From CAVQDV01 sp963711375 (GTDB lineage: Bacteria; Pseudomonadota; Gammaproteobacteria; Coxiellales; Coxiellaceae): 64,000 nt of DNA. Position numbers and translations under genes: made by a program. The stretch spans positions 1,054,001 through 1,118,000 of the forward strand of contig CAVQDV010000005.1 in the NCBI GenBank assembly GCA_963711375.1. The letters run 5' to 3'. Every line of letters begins with the position of its first letter. The stretch's first letter is position 1. Shown here piece after piece: positions 53,815-62,071 of this stretch. The notes below the pieces were generated by a model, which did not search any database, was not told the DNA's origin, and saw only the letters and a program-made list of their open reading frames with translations.

Positions 53815-55164
53815 ATGCGGAAATTTCTAGCTATTTTATTTCTGGGGTTTTTCAGCCTGTCCTTGGCTCATGCGGCAACAGAAAAAATAAGCCCTAAGTC
53901 AACAAACACCCAAGAGTTCCATCTGAAAAATGGCTTGACCTTAGTGGTTCGTGAAGATCATCGTGCCCCCGTCGCCGTGATGTCAGTCTGGTATAAAGTG
54001 GGCGGGAGTGACGAGCACAGCGGAATTACCGGTATTTCTCATCTATTAGAACATCTGATGTTCCGCGGCACTAAAAAATATGGCCCGGGAGTATTAGATA
54101 AAATCATCAGCGATAATGGGGGCGAACAAAACGCCACCACAACTTCCGATTACACGGTGTATTACGCAAAAATATCCGCCGATAAATTACCCATCGTCTT
54201 CGAACTCGAAGCGGATCGCATGCAAAATTTAGTGATTACGCAAGATATTTTTGCAAAAGAAATGAAGGTGGTTCAGGAAGAACGAAGAATGCGTGTGGAA
54301 GATAACTCGCAAGGGGCCGCGTGGATTCATTTTGAAGCCGCCGCCCATTTAAATAATCCCTATCATAATCCGACCGTGGGCTGGATGACGGATTTAGAAA
54401 ATATGACCTTAGCCGACGCACAAAAATGGTATCATGATTGGTACGCCCCGAATAATGCGATTATTGTTGTGGTTGGGGATGTAAAGCCCAATGAAATTCT
54501 AGCCTTAACGGAAAAATATTTTTCCGGAATTCAGTCAGCCACCGCCCCGACAACTAAACCCCGCACCGAAGTTAATGCCAACAGTACTCGTCGAGTGGAC
54601 CTTTATTTACCGGCAAAATTGCCCATCCTTTTAATGGGCTATGATACGCCTGTCGTTAAAGGTGCTAATCCGGCTTGGGAGCCCTATGCACTCGATTTAT
54701 TGGGAGATATCTTAGGTGGCAGTGACAGCGCACGATTCTCGAAAAATTTAATTCGTGGTTCGCAAATAGCTGTTTATGCGCAAACGGATTATGATCCATT
54801 TGAAAGGTACAATGATTTATTTTCTGTCATTGCAATTCCTGCTGGAAATAAGACAATTCCGGAATTGCAAACGGCCATTAATCAAGATATTAAAGACCTC
54901 CAAACGAATTTAGTTTCGGTTGCAGAATTGGAGCGTGTAAAAGCCCAACTGACGGCTCAAAAAGTTTTTTCAAAAGATTCGCAAATTGGCCAAGCCATGG
55001 CCTTGGGTAAACCAATGATGAGCGGCCTTTCCTGGCGCGATTCGGATAATTATCTCGATAAAATTAATGCGATAACACCAGAGCAAATTCGGGAAGTCGC
55101 TCGAAAATATTTGCTGCCCTCGAAACTGACTATTACAGTGCTACACCCCCAAAAGAACGGTTAA
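53815..55164 (+). CDS. M16 zinc peptidase, catalytic subunit
   Basis: 449 aa with a signal peptide (MRKFLAILFLGFFSLSLAHA), so periplasmic. The inverted zinc motif is H76-LLE79-H80, with the third ligand expected at E155 or E156 in VQEERRMRVED. Two M16 half-domains follow. The start at 53815 has GGAG upstream and leads into the signal peptide; an earlier ATG at 53710 would place 35 residues ahead of it and is rejected. The second M16 gene at 55679 lacks the zinc site, a common catalytic/non-catalytic pairing. Here the two are separated by 514 bp of repeats. Confidence 0.92.
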   Translation: MRKFLAILFLGFFSLSLAHAATEKISPKSTNTQEFHLKNGLTLVVREDHRAPVAVMSVWYKVGGSDEHSGITGISHLLEHLMFRGTKKYGPGVLDKIISDNGGEQNATTTSDYTVYYAKISADKLPIVFELEADRMQNLVITQDIFAKEMKVVQEERRMRVEDNSQGAAWIHFEAAAHLNNPYHNPTVGWMTDLENMTLADAQKWYHDWYAPNNAIIVVVGDVKPNEILALTEKYFSGIQSATAPTTKPRTEVNANSTRRVDLYLPAKLPILLMGYDTPVVKGANPAWEPYALDLLGDILGGSDSARFSKNLIRGSQIAVYAQTDYDPFERYNDLFSVIAIPAGNKTIPELQTAINQDIKDLQTNLVSVAELERVKAQLTAQKVFSKDSQIGQAMALGKPMMSGLSWRDSDNYLDKINAITPEQIREVARKYLLPSKLTITVLHPQKNG

Positions 55165-55221
55165 TAGAAGAGGAAAAAAAGGTTCAAGGGTTTTCAGCCT
55201 GTACAAAATCTGCTAAAACAT

Positions 55222-55250
55222 CAGCAATTCCGCTAAAGCGGGAACTCCTG
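55222..55250. mobile_element. Solo family A palindrome (29 bp) with near-matching 9-bp flanks
   Basis: CAGCAATTCCGCTAAAGCGG plus GAACTCCTG begins like the element's left end and finishes like its right end. Flanks are CTAAAACAT (55213-55221) and CTTGAACAT (55251-55259); the paralogous empty site at 60572-60580 reads CTTAAACAT. It is best read as an insertion that later lost its interior by recombination between its two palindromes. Confidence 0.72.
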
Positions 55251-55366
55251 CTTGAACATACCTTTTTCTGTCTAAAAAAACCCTAAAATACGAATTTACA
55301 AAAATAAAAAAGAGGTATATAAATCGATTATACAGTGTGAAAGCATTGTGAATTTTAAAAAAATAT

Positions 55367-55511
55367 CAGCAATTCCCGCTAAAGCGGGAATTGCTGCAAA
55401 AAGCTGGGGGTCCTCAGGGGGAGCAAGGCTCCCCCTGAGCGCCAGCGGTGGGTTCCCCACCGCGCCAGCGTTAATATCAGGAAGGAGTTCCCGCTTTAGC
55501 GGGAACTCCTG
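55367..55511 (+). mobile_element. Family A MITE-like element, 145 bp, inserted in the IS605 remnant
   Basis: A complete copy with left palindrome CAGCAATTCCCGCTAAAGCG and right end GCGGGAACTCCTG. Perfect 9-bp duplications AAAAAATAT are at 55358-55366 and 55512-55520. The same sequence without the element is present at 60680-60688, giving the empty site directly. Internal hairpins include CAGGGGGAG/CTCCCCCTG and GCGGTGGG/CCCACCGC. Confidence 0.93.
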
Positions 55512-55678
55512 AAAAAATATGCGGTGAGTTCCACCGTGAATAGCCGGTGGAGAGGAAGGCTCTGGCTTTGATTATAAAATTAAAGTGAAACCAGCCTCGA
55601 TGAAGCAGGAATCTAGCGCTAAAGCTACCTTTGGGTAGGTTTAAGTGGGTCTAGACAAACGGTACTGAGGGGGAAAAA

Positions 55679-57007
55679 TTGTTTAAAATAATTCAAAAAT
55701 TAACTGTATGCGTAATTATATTTTTTGCCGCATTTTCCAATGCAAATGCAAAGCCTGTTTTAGACATTCAACACTGGCAAACTAAAAATGGTGCAAAAGT
55801 GTATTTTGTTGAAGCTAAGCAATTGCCAATGCTGGATATTCGCTTAGTTTTTGCCGCGGGCTCTTCCCGAGATGGAGATTCCTTTGGTCTTGCCTCGATG
55901 ACCAATAGCTTAATCGGGCAGGGGAGTGAACACCTTACAGCTGATCAAATTGCGGATCAATTTGACGCGGTAGGCGCATCCTTTAGCTCACAGGCTGGCC
56001 GAGATCAGGCGAGCATTTCTCTTCGCACTCTGAGTAAAGAAAGTTTTTTGAACCCTGCCCTCAAGACGTTTATCGAAGTAGCATCTCATGCTAACTTTTC
56101 TGAAGATTCCATAGTAAGAGCCAAAAACTCCGCAGATTCTGCCATAAAATCTCAGCAACAGGATCCAGGGGCTATGGCGAATAATGTATTTTACGAGACT
56201 CTTTTCAAAAACACGCATTATGCACACAACCCCATCGGTACTGAAAAAACAAATTCAGAAATAACTCGGGGAAAAATGCAGGATTTTTACCATCGTTTTT
56301 ATTCTGCTAAAAATATGCAAATTATTTTGGTAGGGGATATATCAAAAGAATCAGCCGCTAAATTGAGTGATGAAATCGCCAATGCTTTTCCTGCAGGGGA
56401 ACCCGCGCCAGTGCTTTCCCATATGCAAGACACTCAAAAAAGTGATTTAGTGAAGTTAAAATTTCCGGCCGGCCAAACAAGCTTAATGATAGGCCAAGTT
56501 GGGATTTCCCGTAAAGATCCGGACTATTTTCCCTTAAATGTGGGAAATACTATTTTGGGTGGATCTTCTCAAACCTCTTTGCTTTTTACGATATTGCGAA
56601 ATCAAAATGGCTTGGTATATTTTGCGAATAGCCAATTTTTACCGATGCTCCATCGTGGTCCCTTTATTATTTCTTTAAAAACTAAAAATCAACAGGTCCA
56701 AGAAGCTTTAAGTTTAGTGAGAAAAACCGTTCGAGAATATATCAAGAATGGACCTTCGGAAACTCAACTGGCTGCCGCTAAGAAAAATATGATTGGACTT
56801 TTCCCTATGCAAATCTCGACAAATTCCAACATTTTGGAGATTACGAGCGCCATTGCATTTTATGGTTTGCCCTTGAATTATTTAGACACCTATCGCGCTA
56901 ATGTCCAAGCGGTAACTGCAGACGAAATTAAAAAAGCCTTTGATAAACACGTTAAACCTGAGCATTTCATAGTGGTTAGCGTTGGTGGTGAAATCGAGAA
57001 AAAATAG
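55679..57007 (+). CDS. M16-family peptidase-like protein lacking the zinc motif
   Basis: 442 aa with a signal peptide (about residues 1-24, SNANA-K). The fold resembles M16, with PNVGNTILGG-like LNVGNTILGGSSQTSLLFTI and NGLVYFANS. At the place of HxxEH it has GLASMTNSLIGQGSEH, so it is probably the non-catalytic partner of the protease encoded at 53815. The start is a TTG behind GAGGGGG. It overlaps rsmD by one base. Confidence 0.88.
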   Translation: MFKIIQKLTVCVIIFFAAFSNANAKPVLDIQHWQTKNGAKVYFVEAKQLPMLDIRLVFAAGSSRDGDSFGLASMTNSLIGQGSEHLTADQIADQFDAVGASFSSQAGRDQASISLRTLSKESFLNPALKTFIEVASHANFSEDSIVRAKNSADSAIKSQQQDPGAMANNVFYETLFKNTHYAHNPIGTEKTNSEITRGKMQDFYHRFYSAKNMQIILVGDISKESAAKLSDEIANAFPAGEPAPVLSHMQDTQKSDLVKLKFPAGQTSLMIGQVGISRKDPDYFPLNVGNTILGGSSQTSLLFTILRNQNGLVYFANSQFLPMLHRGPFIISLKTKNQQVQEALSLVRKTVREYIKNGPSETQLAAAKKNMIGLFPMQISTNSNILEITSAIAFYGLPLNYLDTYRANVQAVTADEIKKAFDKHVKPEHFIVVSVGGEIEKK

Positions 57008-57576
57008 TGGGAAAAATACGCATTATTTCCGGCATATGGCGTGGAAGAAAACTGGAATTTCCCGATAAAAATAATCTACGCCCAACCCCGGACCGCATTC
57101 GTGAAACTTTATTTAATTGGTTGATGCATGATATTTCTGGTTCCACTTGTTTGGATTTATTCGCTGGCAGTGGGGCTTTAGGATTTGAAGCTCTTTCTCG
57201 TGGAGCCGAAAAAGTTTTTTTTGTCGAAAAAGACGCTGACACTTTACAGGCTTTGAAAATGAATGTCGAAAAATGTGCAACTAAAAACGCTGAAATTATT
57301 TTTTCTGATTTTCTTAAAAATCCCCCGAAATTCCAAGCTAAAATATTCGATTTAATATTTCTAGACCCACCTTATGAAAGCGATTTAATTTCGAAAGCTT
57401 TTTATTGGTTAGTTGAAAATGATCTTTTAAAAGATCATGCAAGAATTTATGTAGAAACTAAAAAAAGTGAAAACCCTTTAACTTTGCCATCGAATTTCCA
57501 AATTCTAAAAAATGCCTCAACCGCAAGTATTTTTTATTATTTATGCGAATATAAAAAACCCAGCAATTCCCGCTAA
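57007..57576 (+). CDS. rsmD: 16S rRNA (guanine-966-N2)-methyltransferase, C-terminus from a repeat
   Basis: 189 aa S-adenosylmethionine-dependent methyltransferase. RPTPDRIRETLFNWL, CLDLFAGSGALGFEALSRGA and DLIFLDPPYESDL are the RsmD motifs. The GTG start overlaps the previous stop (TAGTG). The last codons (S-N-S-R-stop) are encoded by the left palindrome of the family A element that starts at 57561, so the mobile repeat supplies the stop codon. Confidence 0.93.
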   Translation: MGKIRIISGIWRGRKLEFPDKNNLRPTPDRIRETLFNWLMHDISGSTCLDLFAGSGALGFEALSRGAEKVFFVEKDADTLQALKMNVEKCATKNAEIIFSDFLKNPPKFQAKIFDLIFLDPPYESDLISKAFYWLVENDLLKDHARIYVETKKSENPLTLPSNFQILKNASTASIFYYLCEYKKPSNSR

Positions 57577-57682
57577 AGCGGGAATTGCTGCAAAAAGCTG
57601 GGGGTCCCTAGGGGGAGCAAGGCTCCCCCTAGGCGCCAGCGTTAAAACCAGGAAGGAGTTCCCGCTTCAGCGGGAACTCCTG
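57561..57682 (+). mobile_element. Family A element, 122 bp, overlapping the rsmD stop
   Basis: A short-form family A copy from CAGCAATTCC to GGGAACTCCTG. Flanks TAAAAAACC (57552-57560) and TAAAACC (57683-57689) look like a duplication changed by A-run slippage. It lacks the GGTGGG hairpin of the 145-bp copies. A second, truncated copy follows directly. Confidence 0.8.
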
Positions 57683-57689
57683 TAAAACC

Positions 57690-57736
57690 CAGCAATTCCC
57701 GCTAAAGCGGAAATTGCTGCAAAAAGCTGGGGGTTC
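57690..57736 (+). mobile_element. Truncated family A copy in tandem
   Basis: Starts with CAGCAATTCCCGCTAAAGCG and continues into CAAAAAGCTGGGGGTTCC, then stops. Only the left third of the element remains. The remaining bases to gyrB (57737-57799) show nothing else. Confidence 0.7.
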
Positions 57737-57799
57737 CGCATTTTGCCTCGCGTCTTCTTTGAAGTAAGAATCGTGAAAATAGCTACCTTAGGGTGACGC

Positions 57800-60211
57800 C
57801 TAAATGTCGATATTTTCGGCAGCCAATGCGTTTTCTTCGATGAAGAGCCTACGAGGTTCTACTTGATCGCCCATTAAGGTCGTAAACATTTCATCGGCAA
57901 CGATGGCATCTTCAATGCGCACTTTTAATAAGCGCCTTGTTTCTGGATCCATGGTGGTTTCCCATAATTGTTCTGGGTTCATTTCTCCAAGACCTTTATA
58001 GCGTTGGATATGGACACCTTTTTTGGCTTGGTCTAGCAACCAGGCTAGAGCGGCACCAAAGGAGCTTACCGATTCTTTTTGCTGTTCTCGCTCGATATAA
58101 GCGCCTTCTTCGATAAAGCCATGCAGCTTCTGTTGAAGATCTATTATATGGGCGTAATCGGCGCAGGCCAAGAAATCCGTGGATAATAAAGTATCTTTTT
58201 TTATCCCATGGTAATGATTTGTGATTATGGGTAAATTGAAACCAGTTTCTTTGTTTTCTTGAACAGAAAGAGTAAACCATTCGTGTTTATTTTTATATTT
58301 TTCTAAATAACTAGAAGCTTTTACTATCCAAGTATTCACAATTTCTGAATTAGAGAGATGTTCTGACTTGAGCGGCTCTATTTTCAGCATAGTTTCGAGT
58401 AAGGGCTTTGGAAAACGCAACGCCAATCTTTCGACACCACGTAAGGCACGCCGATATTGGGTAGCCAGTTGTTCAAAAGCACTCGCTGAAATAGCGGGCG
58501 ACGTTTTCGATGGGTAAAGCTTTGTCTCTTGTAAGGCTTGCTGTAGCAAATAAGCGTCTAAGGCTTCATCGTCTTTGATATATTGTTCTTGTTTACCTTT
58601 TTTAAGCTTATAAAGCGGAGGTTGAGCAATATAGATATGCCCGCGCTGTATGAGTTCCAAGGTTTGACGATAAAAGAAGGTGAGCAAAAGGGTGCGAATG
58701 TGCGAGCCGTCGACGTCGGCGTCGGTCATAATGATAATGCTATGGTAGCGTAATTTATCTGCACTAAATTCTTCGCGCCCTATTCCACAGCCTAATGCGG
58801 TAATAAGATTGCCAACTTCTTCAGAAGCCAGCATTTTATCAAAACGGGCTTTTTCAACATTTAATATCTTACCTTTTAGCGGAAGAATAGCTTGATTTTT
58901 GCGATCTCGTGCTTGCTTCGCAGAGCCCCCCGCAGAATCACCTTCCACTAAGAATAATTCACAAAGCGCTGGGTCTTTTTCTTGGCAGTCCGCGAGTTTT
59001 CCAGGTAAACCCGCAATGTCTAAGACGCTTTTACGACGGGTCATGTCCCGAGCTTTTCGAGCCGCTTCGCGCGCGCGAGCCGCATCTATAATTTTCCCGA
59101 CAATGGCTTTTGCTTGCTTAGGATTTTCTTCTAAGAATTCCTGAATTTTTTCAGCCACAATGGCTTCTACGATAGGCTTGACCTCAGAGGATACTAATTT
59201 ATCTTTTGTCTGAGAGGAAAATTTGGGATCTGGAACTTTAACGGATAATACGGCTGTCAAACCTTCTCGCATGTCATCGCCAACGGTTACTACCTTCTCC
59301 TTTTTCGCGGCGCCTTGCTTTTCGATGTAATTATTTAAAGTTCTGGTAAGTGCAGCTCGCATACCCGCTAAGTGAGTGCCACCGTCGCGTTGTGGAATAT
59401 TGTTGGTATAGCAGTATACATTTTCTTGGAAGGTTTCATTCCACTGAAGTGCAGCTTCTACCACGATATCGTTGCGTTCTTCGGAGAAATAGATCACTTC
59501 TGTGTTGATCGCCACTTTTTTGGTGCTAAGATGAAGTACGAAGGCCTTAATACCGCCTTGATATTCAAAAACTTCCTTTTTCCCCGTTTTCTCGTCATGA
59601 AGTTCAATTCTGACACCAGAATTCAGGAAAGATAATTCCCGCAGACGCTTCGCCAGGATTTCATAGTGAAATACGGTGTCGCTGAAAATAACAGGGCTGG
59701 GTTTGAAATGAACGGTAGTTCCATGTTTGCTGGAAGCTCCCATTTCTTTGAGAGGCGCGACAGGATCGCCGAGATGATATTCTTGGTAGAAATATTTCCC
59801 ATTTTGGTGAATGGTAAGTTCAAGTTTTTCTGAAAGGGCATTTACCACAGATACCCCTACACCGTGCAGACCGCCGGATACCTTGTAGTTCTGTTTATCG
59901 AATTTACCACCCGCATGTAAGACCGTCATGATAACTTGAGCGGCAGAAACGCCTTCTTCTGGATGAATACCAGTTGGGATGCCTCGTCCATTATCAACTA
60001 CGGTGATGGAATCATCTGAGTGGATGCTGACTTCGATACGATCGCAATGGCCAGCAAGTGCCTCGTCAATGGAGTTATCGACGACCTCAAAGACCATGTG
60101 ATGCAAGCCGCTGCCATCATCTGTATCGCCGATATACATGCCTGGTCGCTTTCGAACCGCATCCAAACCCTTTAGAACTTTAATCGTGGAGGCTTCGTAG
60201 TTGTCTGACAT
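57800..60211 (-). CDS. gyrB: DNA gyrase subunit B
   Basis: 803-aa ATPase subunit of gyrase, normal for gammaproteobacteria. The GHKL ATP site has EVVDNSIDEALAGHCD and DNGRGIPTG; the toprim region has LVEGDSAGGSAKQ, LPLKGKILNVEKAR and DADVDGSHIRTL; the C-terminus has QRYKGLGEMNPEQLWETTMD. It lies downstream of recF in the conserved dnaA-dnaN-recF-gyrB order, but a 744-bp repeat-filled gap separates it from recF. Confidence 0.98.
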   Translation of the reverse strand: MSDNYEASTIKVLKGLDAVRKRPGMYIGDTDDGSGLHHMVFEVVDNSIDEALAGHCDRIEVSIHSDDSITVVDNGRGIPTGIHPEEGVSAAQVIMTVLHAGGKFDKQNYKVSGGLHGVGVSVVNALSEKLELTIHQNGKYFYQEYHLGDPVAPLKEMGASSKHGTTVHFKPSPVIFSDTVFHYEILAKRLRELSFLNSGVRIELHDEKTGKKEVFEYQGGIKAFVLHLSTKKVAINTEVIYFSEERNDIVVEAALQWNETFQENVYCYTNNIPQRDGGTHLAGMRAALTRTLNNYIEKQGAAKKEKVVTVGDDMREGLTAVLSVKVPDPKFSSQTKDKLVSSEVKPIVEAIVAEKIQEFLEENPKQAKAIVGKIIDAARAREAARKARDMTRRKSVLDIAGLPGKLADCQEKDPALCELFLVEGDSAGGSAKQARDRKNQAILPLKGKILNVEKARFDKMLASEEVGNLITALGCGIGREEFSADKLRYHSIIIMTDADVDGSHIRTLLLTFFYRQTLELIQRGHIYIAQPPLYKLKKGKQEQYIKDDEALDAYLLQQALQETKLYPSKTSPAISASAFEQLATQYRRALRGVERLALRFPKPLLETMLKIEPLKSEHLSNSEIVNTWIVKASSYLEKYKNKHEWFTLSVQENKETGFNLPIITNHYHGIKKDTLLSTDFLACADYAHIIDLQQKLHGFIEEGAYIEREQQKESVSSFGAALAWLLDQAKKGVHIQRYKGLGEMNPEQLWETTMDPETRRLLKVRIEDAIVADEMFTTLMGDQVEPRRLFIEENALAAENIDI

Positions 60212-60354
60212 AGTGAATACTCATTAACTGGTTGATTATGTAATAAAAAAGCTGCGTTATCCTAGCAAAATTTAGCAAAAAAAGCACTACATTTTTATTT
60301 GAAGTAGCAGCCCATTAACGGTTTTTAACCGTCACTCCAAAAACTGCTTAAATG

Positions 60355-60483
60355 TCAGCAATTCTCGCTTAAGCGGGAGCTGCAGGCACAACAACAGTCC
60401 CGCTAAAGCGGGAATACCTTTCTGGTATTAACGCTGGCACTAAGGGGGAATTGCTGAGCAGTTTCCGCTTTAGGGGGCTGCTG
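60355..60483. repeat. Degenerate family A sequence between gyrB and recF
   Basis: Contains CAGCAATTCTCGCTTAAGCG, CAGTCCCGCTAAAGCGGGAA, TGGTATTAACGCTGGC and a last decayed palindrome ending GGGGGCTGCTG. These are scrambled family A pieces, probably from more than one insertion. With a family B repeat, an IS605 remnant and a full family A copy it fills the gap 60212-60955. The first 140 bp of that gap (60212-60354), the gyrB upstream region, show no repeat. Confidence 0.6.
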
Positions 60484-60510
60484 GTTTTTTTAATTTTTGT
60501 ATTTAAAATT

Positions 60511-60549
60511 TCCCCTCACCGCGGCCCTCTCCCGCAAGGGGAGAGGAGC
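60511..60549. repeat. Family B palindromic repeat upstream of gyrB
   Basis: CCCCTCACCGCGGCCCTCTC followed by CCGCAAGGGGAGAGGAG, a good match to the family B consensus. It lies in the recF-gyrB gap. Confidence 0.72.
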
Positions 60550-60555
60550 TTTTAA

Positions 60556-60800
60556 CAGCTGTACAAAATCTGCTTAAACATACCTTTTTCTGTCTAAAAA
60601 AAACCTAAAATACGAATTCACAAAAATAAAAAAGAGGTATATGAATCGATTATACATTGTGAAAGCATTGTGAATTTTAAAAAAATATGCGGTGAGTTCC
60701 ACCGTGAATAGCCGGTGGAGAGGAAGGCTCTGGCTTTGATTGTAAAATTAAAGTGAAACCAGCCTCTGTGAAGCAGGAATCAAACAGCAAAGCTATCTTT
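60556..60800 (+). mobile_element. IS200/IS605-type right-end remnant with omega-RNA-like region, copy 2
   Basis: Nearly identical to copy 1 at 55195-55633 after its two insertions are removed. It includes CATACCTTTTTCTGTC, AAAAAGAGGTATATGAATCG, GCGGTGAGTTCCACCG and GTGAAGCAGGAATC. A family A copy follows immediately at 60802, apparently cutting off the end hairpin seen in copy 1. No transposase frame is present. Confidence 0.6.
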
Positions 60801-60801
60801 A

Positions 60802-60946
60802 CAGGAGTTCCCGCTAAAGTGGGAACTCCTTCCTGATATTAACGCTGGCGCGGTGGGGGACCCACCGCTGGCGCTCAGGCGGAGCCTTGCTTCCCCTGAG
60901 GGCCCCCAGCTTTTTGTAGCAATTCCCGCTTTAGTTGGACTAGCTG
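60802..60946 (-). mobile_element. Family A MITE-like element, 145 bp, beside recF
   Basis: Left end CAGGAGTTCCCGCTAAAGTG, right end a decayed TAGCAATTCCCGCTTTAG. Length equals the other full copies. The flanks (CTATCTTTA and GCTTGCTTA) do not form a clear duplication, so the copy is old or rearranged. It ends ten bases before the recF stop codon. Confidence 0.82.
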
Positions 60947-60955
60947 GCTTGCTTA

Positions 60956-62059
60956 CTAGAGAAGTAGCGCTTTCATATTCTCCACCACACCATGTTCCAC
61001 GTGAAACAATTTGGTCTCGGGCTCTGAAATGAGGCCTTCAAGGTCGCCTTGTAGGATTGACGTAATAAATACCTGGGCTTTTAAGCTTTTAAGAGCCTCG
61101 ATGATGAAATTTTTTCGGGTTGGGTCCAATTCTGAGGGAAGGTCGTCGATTAAGTAGAGCGGCTGAGCGCCGGTCATTTCTCCCATCAAGATCCCCTGAG
61201 CAAGTTTAAGGGCGTAGGCCGCAAGTTTCTGCTGCCCTTGTGACAAATAATCTTCGGCGGGTATGCCGTGGAATTTTATGCAAAGGTCAGCACGCTGAGG
61301 ACCAAGCTGCGTGTAGCCCATCATAATGTCTTTAAATAAATTCAATTGAAGCTGGGTTTTGAAATCTCCATTGGTATCCCAACCAGGCACATAAATGAGT
61401 TCTAGTTCTGATTCTCGAAGCAGGGCTTTGAGAAGATTTGCTAGTATGGGTTGAAGTCTTGAAACATAATCCCGGCGCAATTCATCAATTTTTTCTGCAG
61501 CTGTTACTAGGCCAGCATCCCAAGCTGAAATTTCAGCTCTGGAAGATTTTCTTTTTATGGCGGCATTTCTCTGCTGAAGAGCCGATTGAAAATCCTTCCA
61601 GACCAGATGGAAGGGTTGTTCCACGTGAAACAATCCCCAATCCAGAAGTTGTCGACGACTTTTGGGACCATCATGAAAGAAACGATAGTTTTCAGTACTG
61701 ATTAAGAGAATGGGGAGTTTTTTGGCTAGAGGTGCGAGCTGCGTTTGAGTTTGACCATCCATTCGAATTCTTCTAAGCCCGTCTAATCCACGTTCGATCC
61801 CTATCGTGACAGGTTCAGTGGGGTCTTGAGGAGAAAATAACTTCGCGCAGATCGAGAATTGTTGATGGTGATGCTCAACTATTCTGTCACTTTGGCTAGT
61901 TCTGAAGGAGCGGGCCGTGCCAAGGTAATAGATGGCTTCAAGCAAACTGGTCTTTCCAGCACCATTGTTACCATAAAAAACGTTGAAATAGGGGCTGGTT
62001 GAAATATCAACGGCAGATAAGATTCGAAAATGCTTAATACCTAGCTGCGATATTGTCAC
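60956..62059 (-). CDS. recF: DNA replication and repair protein RecF
   Basis: 367-aa SMC-like ATPase of the RecFOR recombination-repair pathway. Walker A is GNNGAGKTSLLEAIYYL, the signature LSQGQQKLAAYALKLAQG and Walker B LYLIDDLPSELD. The start is GTG, 12 bp behind dnaN, so both are probably one operon. The frame ends ten bases from a family A element. Confidence 0.97.
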   Translation of the reverse strand: MTISQLGIKHFRILSAVDISTSPYFNVFYGNNGAGKTSLLEAIYYLGTARSFRTSQSDRIVEHHHQQFSICAKLFSPQDPTEPVTIGIERGLDGLRRIRMDGQTQTQLAPLAKKLPILLISTENYRFFHDGPKSRRQLLDWGLFHVEQPFHLVWKDFQSALQQRNAAIKRKSSRAEISAWDAGLVTAAEKIDELRRDYVSRLQPILANLLKALLRESELELIYVPGWDTNGDFKTQLQLNLFKDIMMGYTQLGPQRADLCIKFHGIPAEDYLSQGQQKLAAYALKLAQGILMGEMTGAQPLYLIDDLPSELDPTRKNFIIEALKSLKAQVFITSILQGDLEGLISEPETKLFHVEHGVVENMKALLL

Positions 62060-62071
62060 GAAAAAGCTACC

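Larger units (their letters stand above)
55195..55633 (+). mobile_element. IS200/IS605-type right-end remnant with omega-RNA-like region, copy 1 (interrupted)
   Basis: A repeat of about 240 bp once insertions are removed, shared with 60556-60800. It contains GCGGTGAGTTCCACCG, GTGAAACCAGCCTCGATGAA and GCAGGAATC, then a small hairpin CTACCTTTGGGTAG. These resemble the 3' region of tnpB transposons, where the guide (omega) RNA is encoded. No tnpA or tnpB frame is present. Two family A insertions interrupt it. It fills most of the 514-bp gap between the M16 genes. Confidence 0.6.

Noticed and set aside
55365..57740. Recurrent palindromes considered as a CRISPR array
   Set aside because: Units are not evenly spaced, have no unique spacers of constant length, and carry transposon-type 9-bp duplications. 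No cas genes are present.
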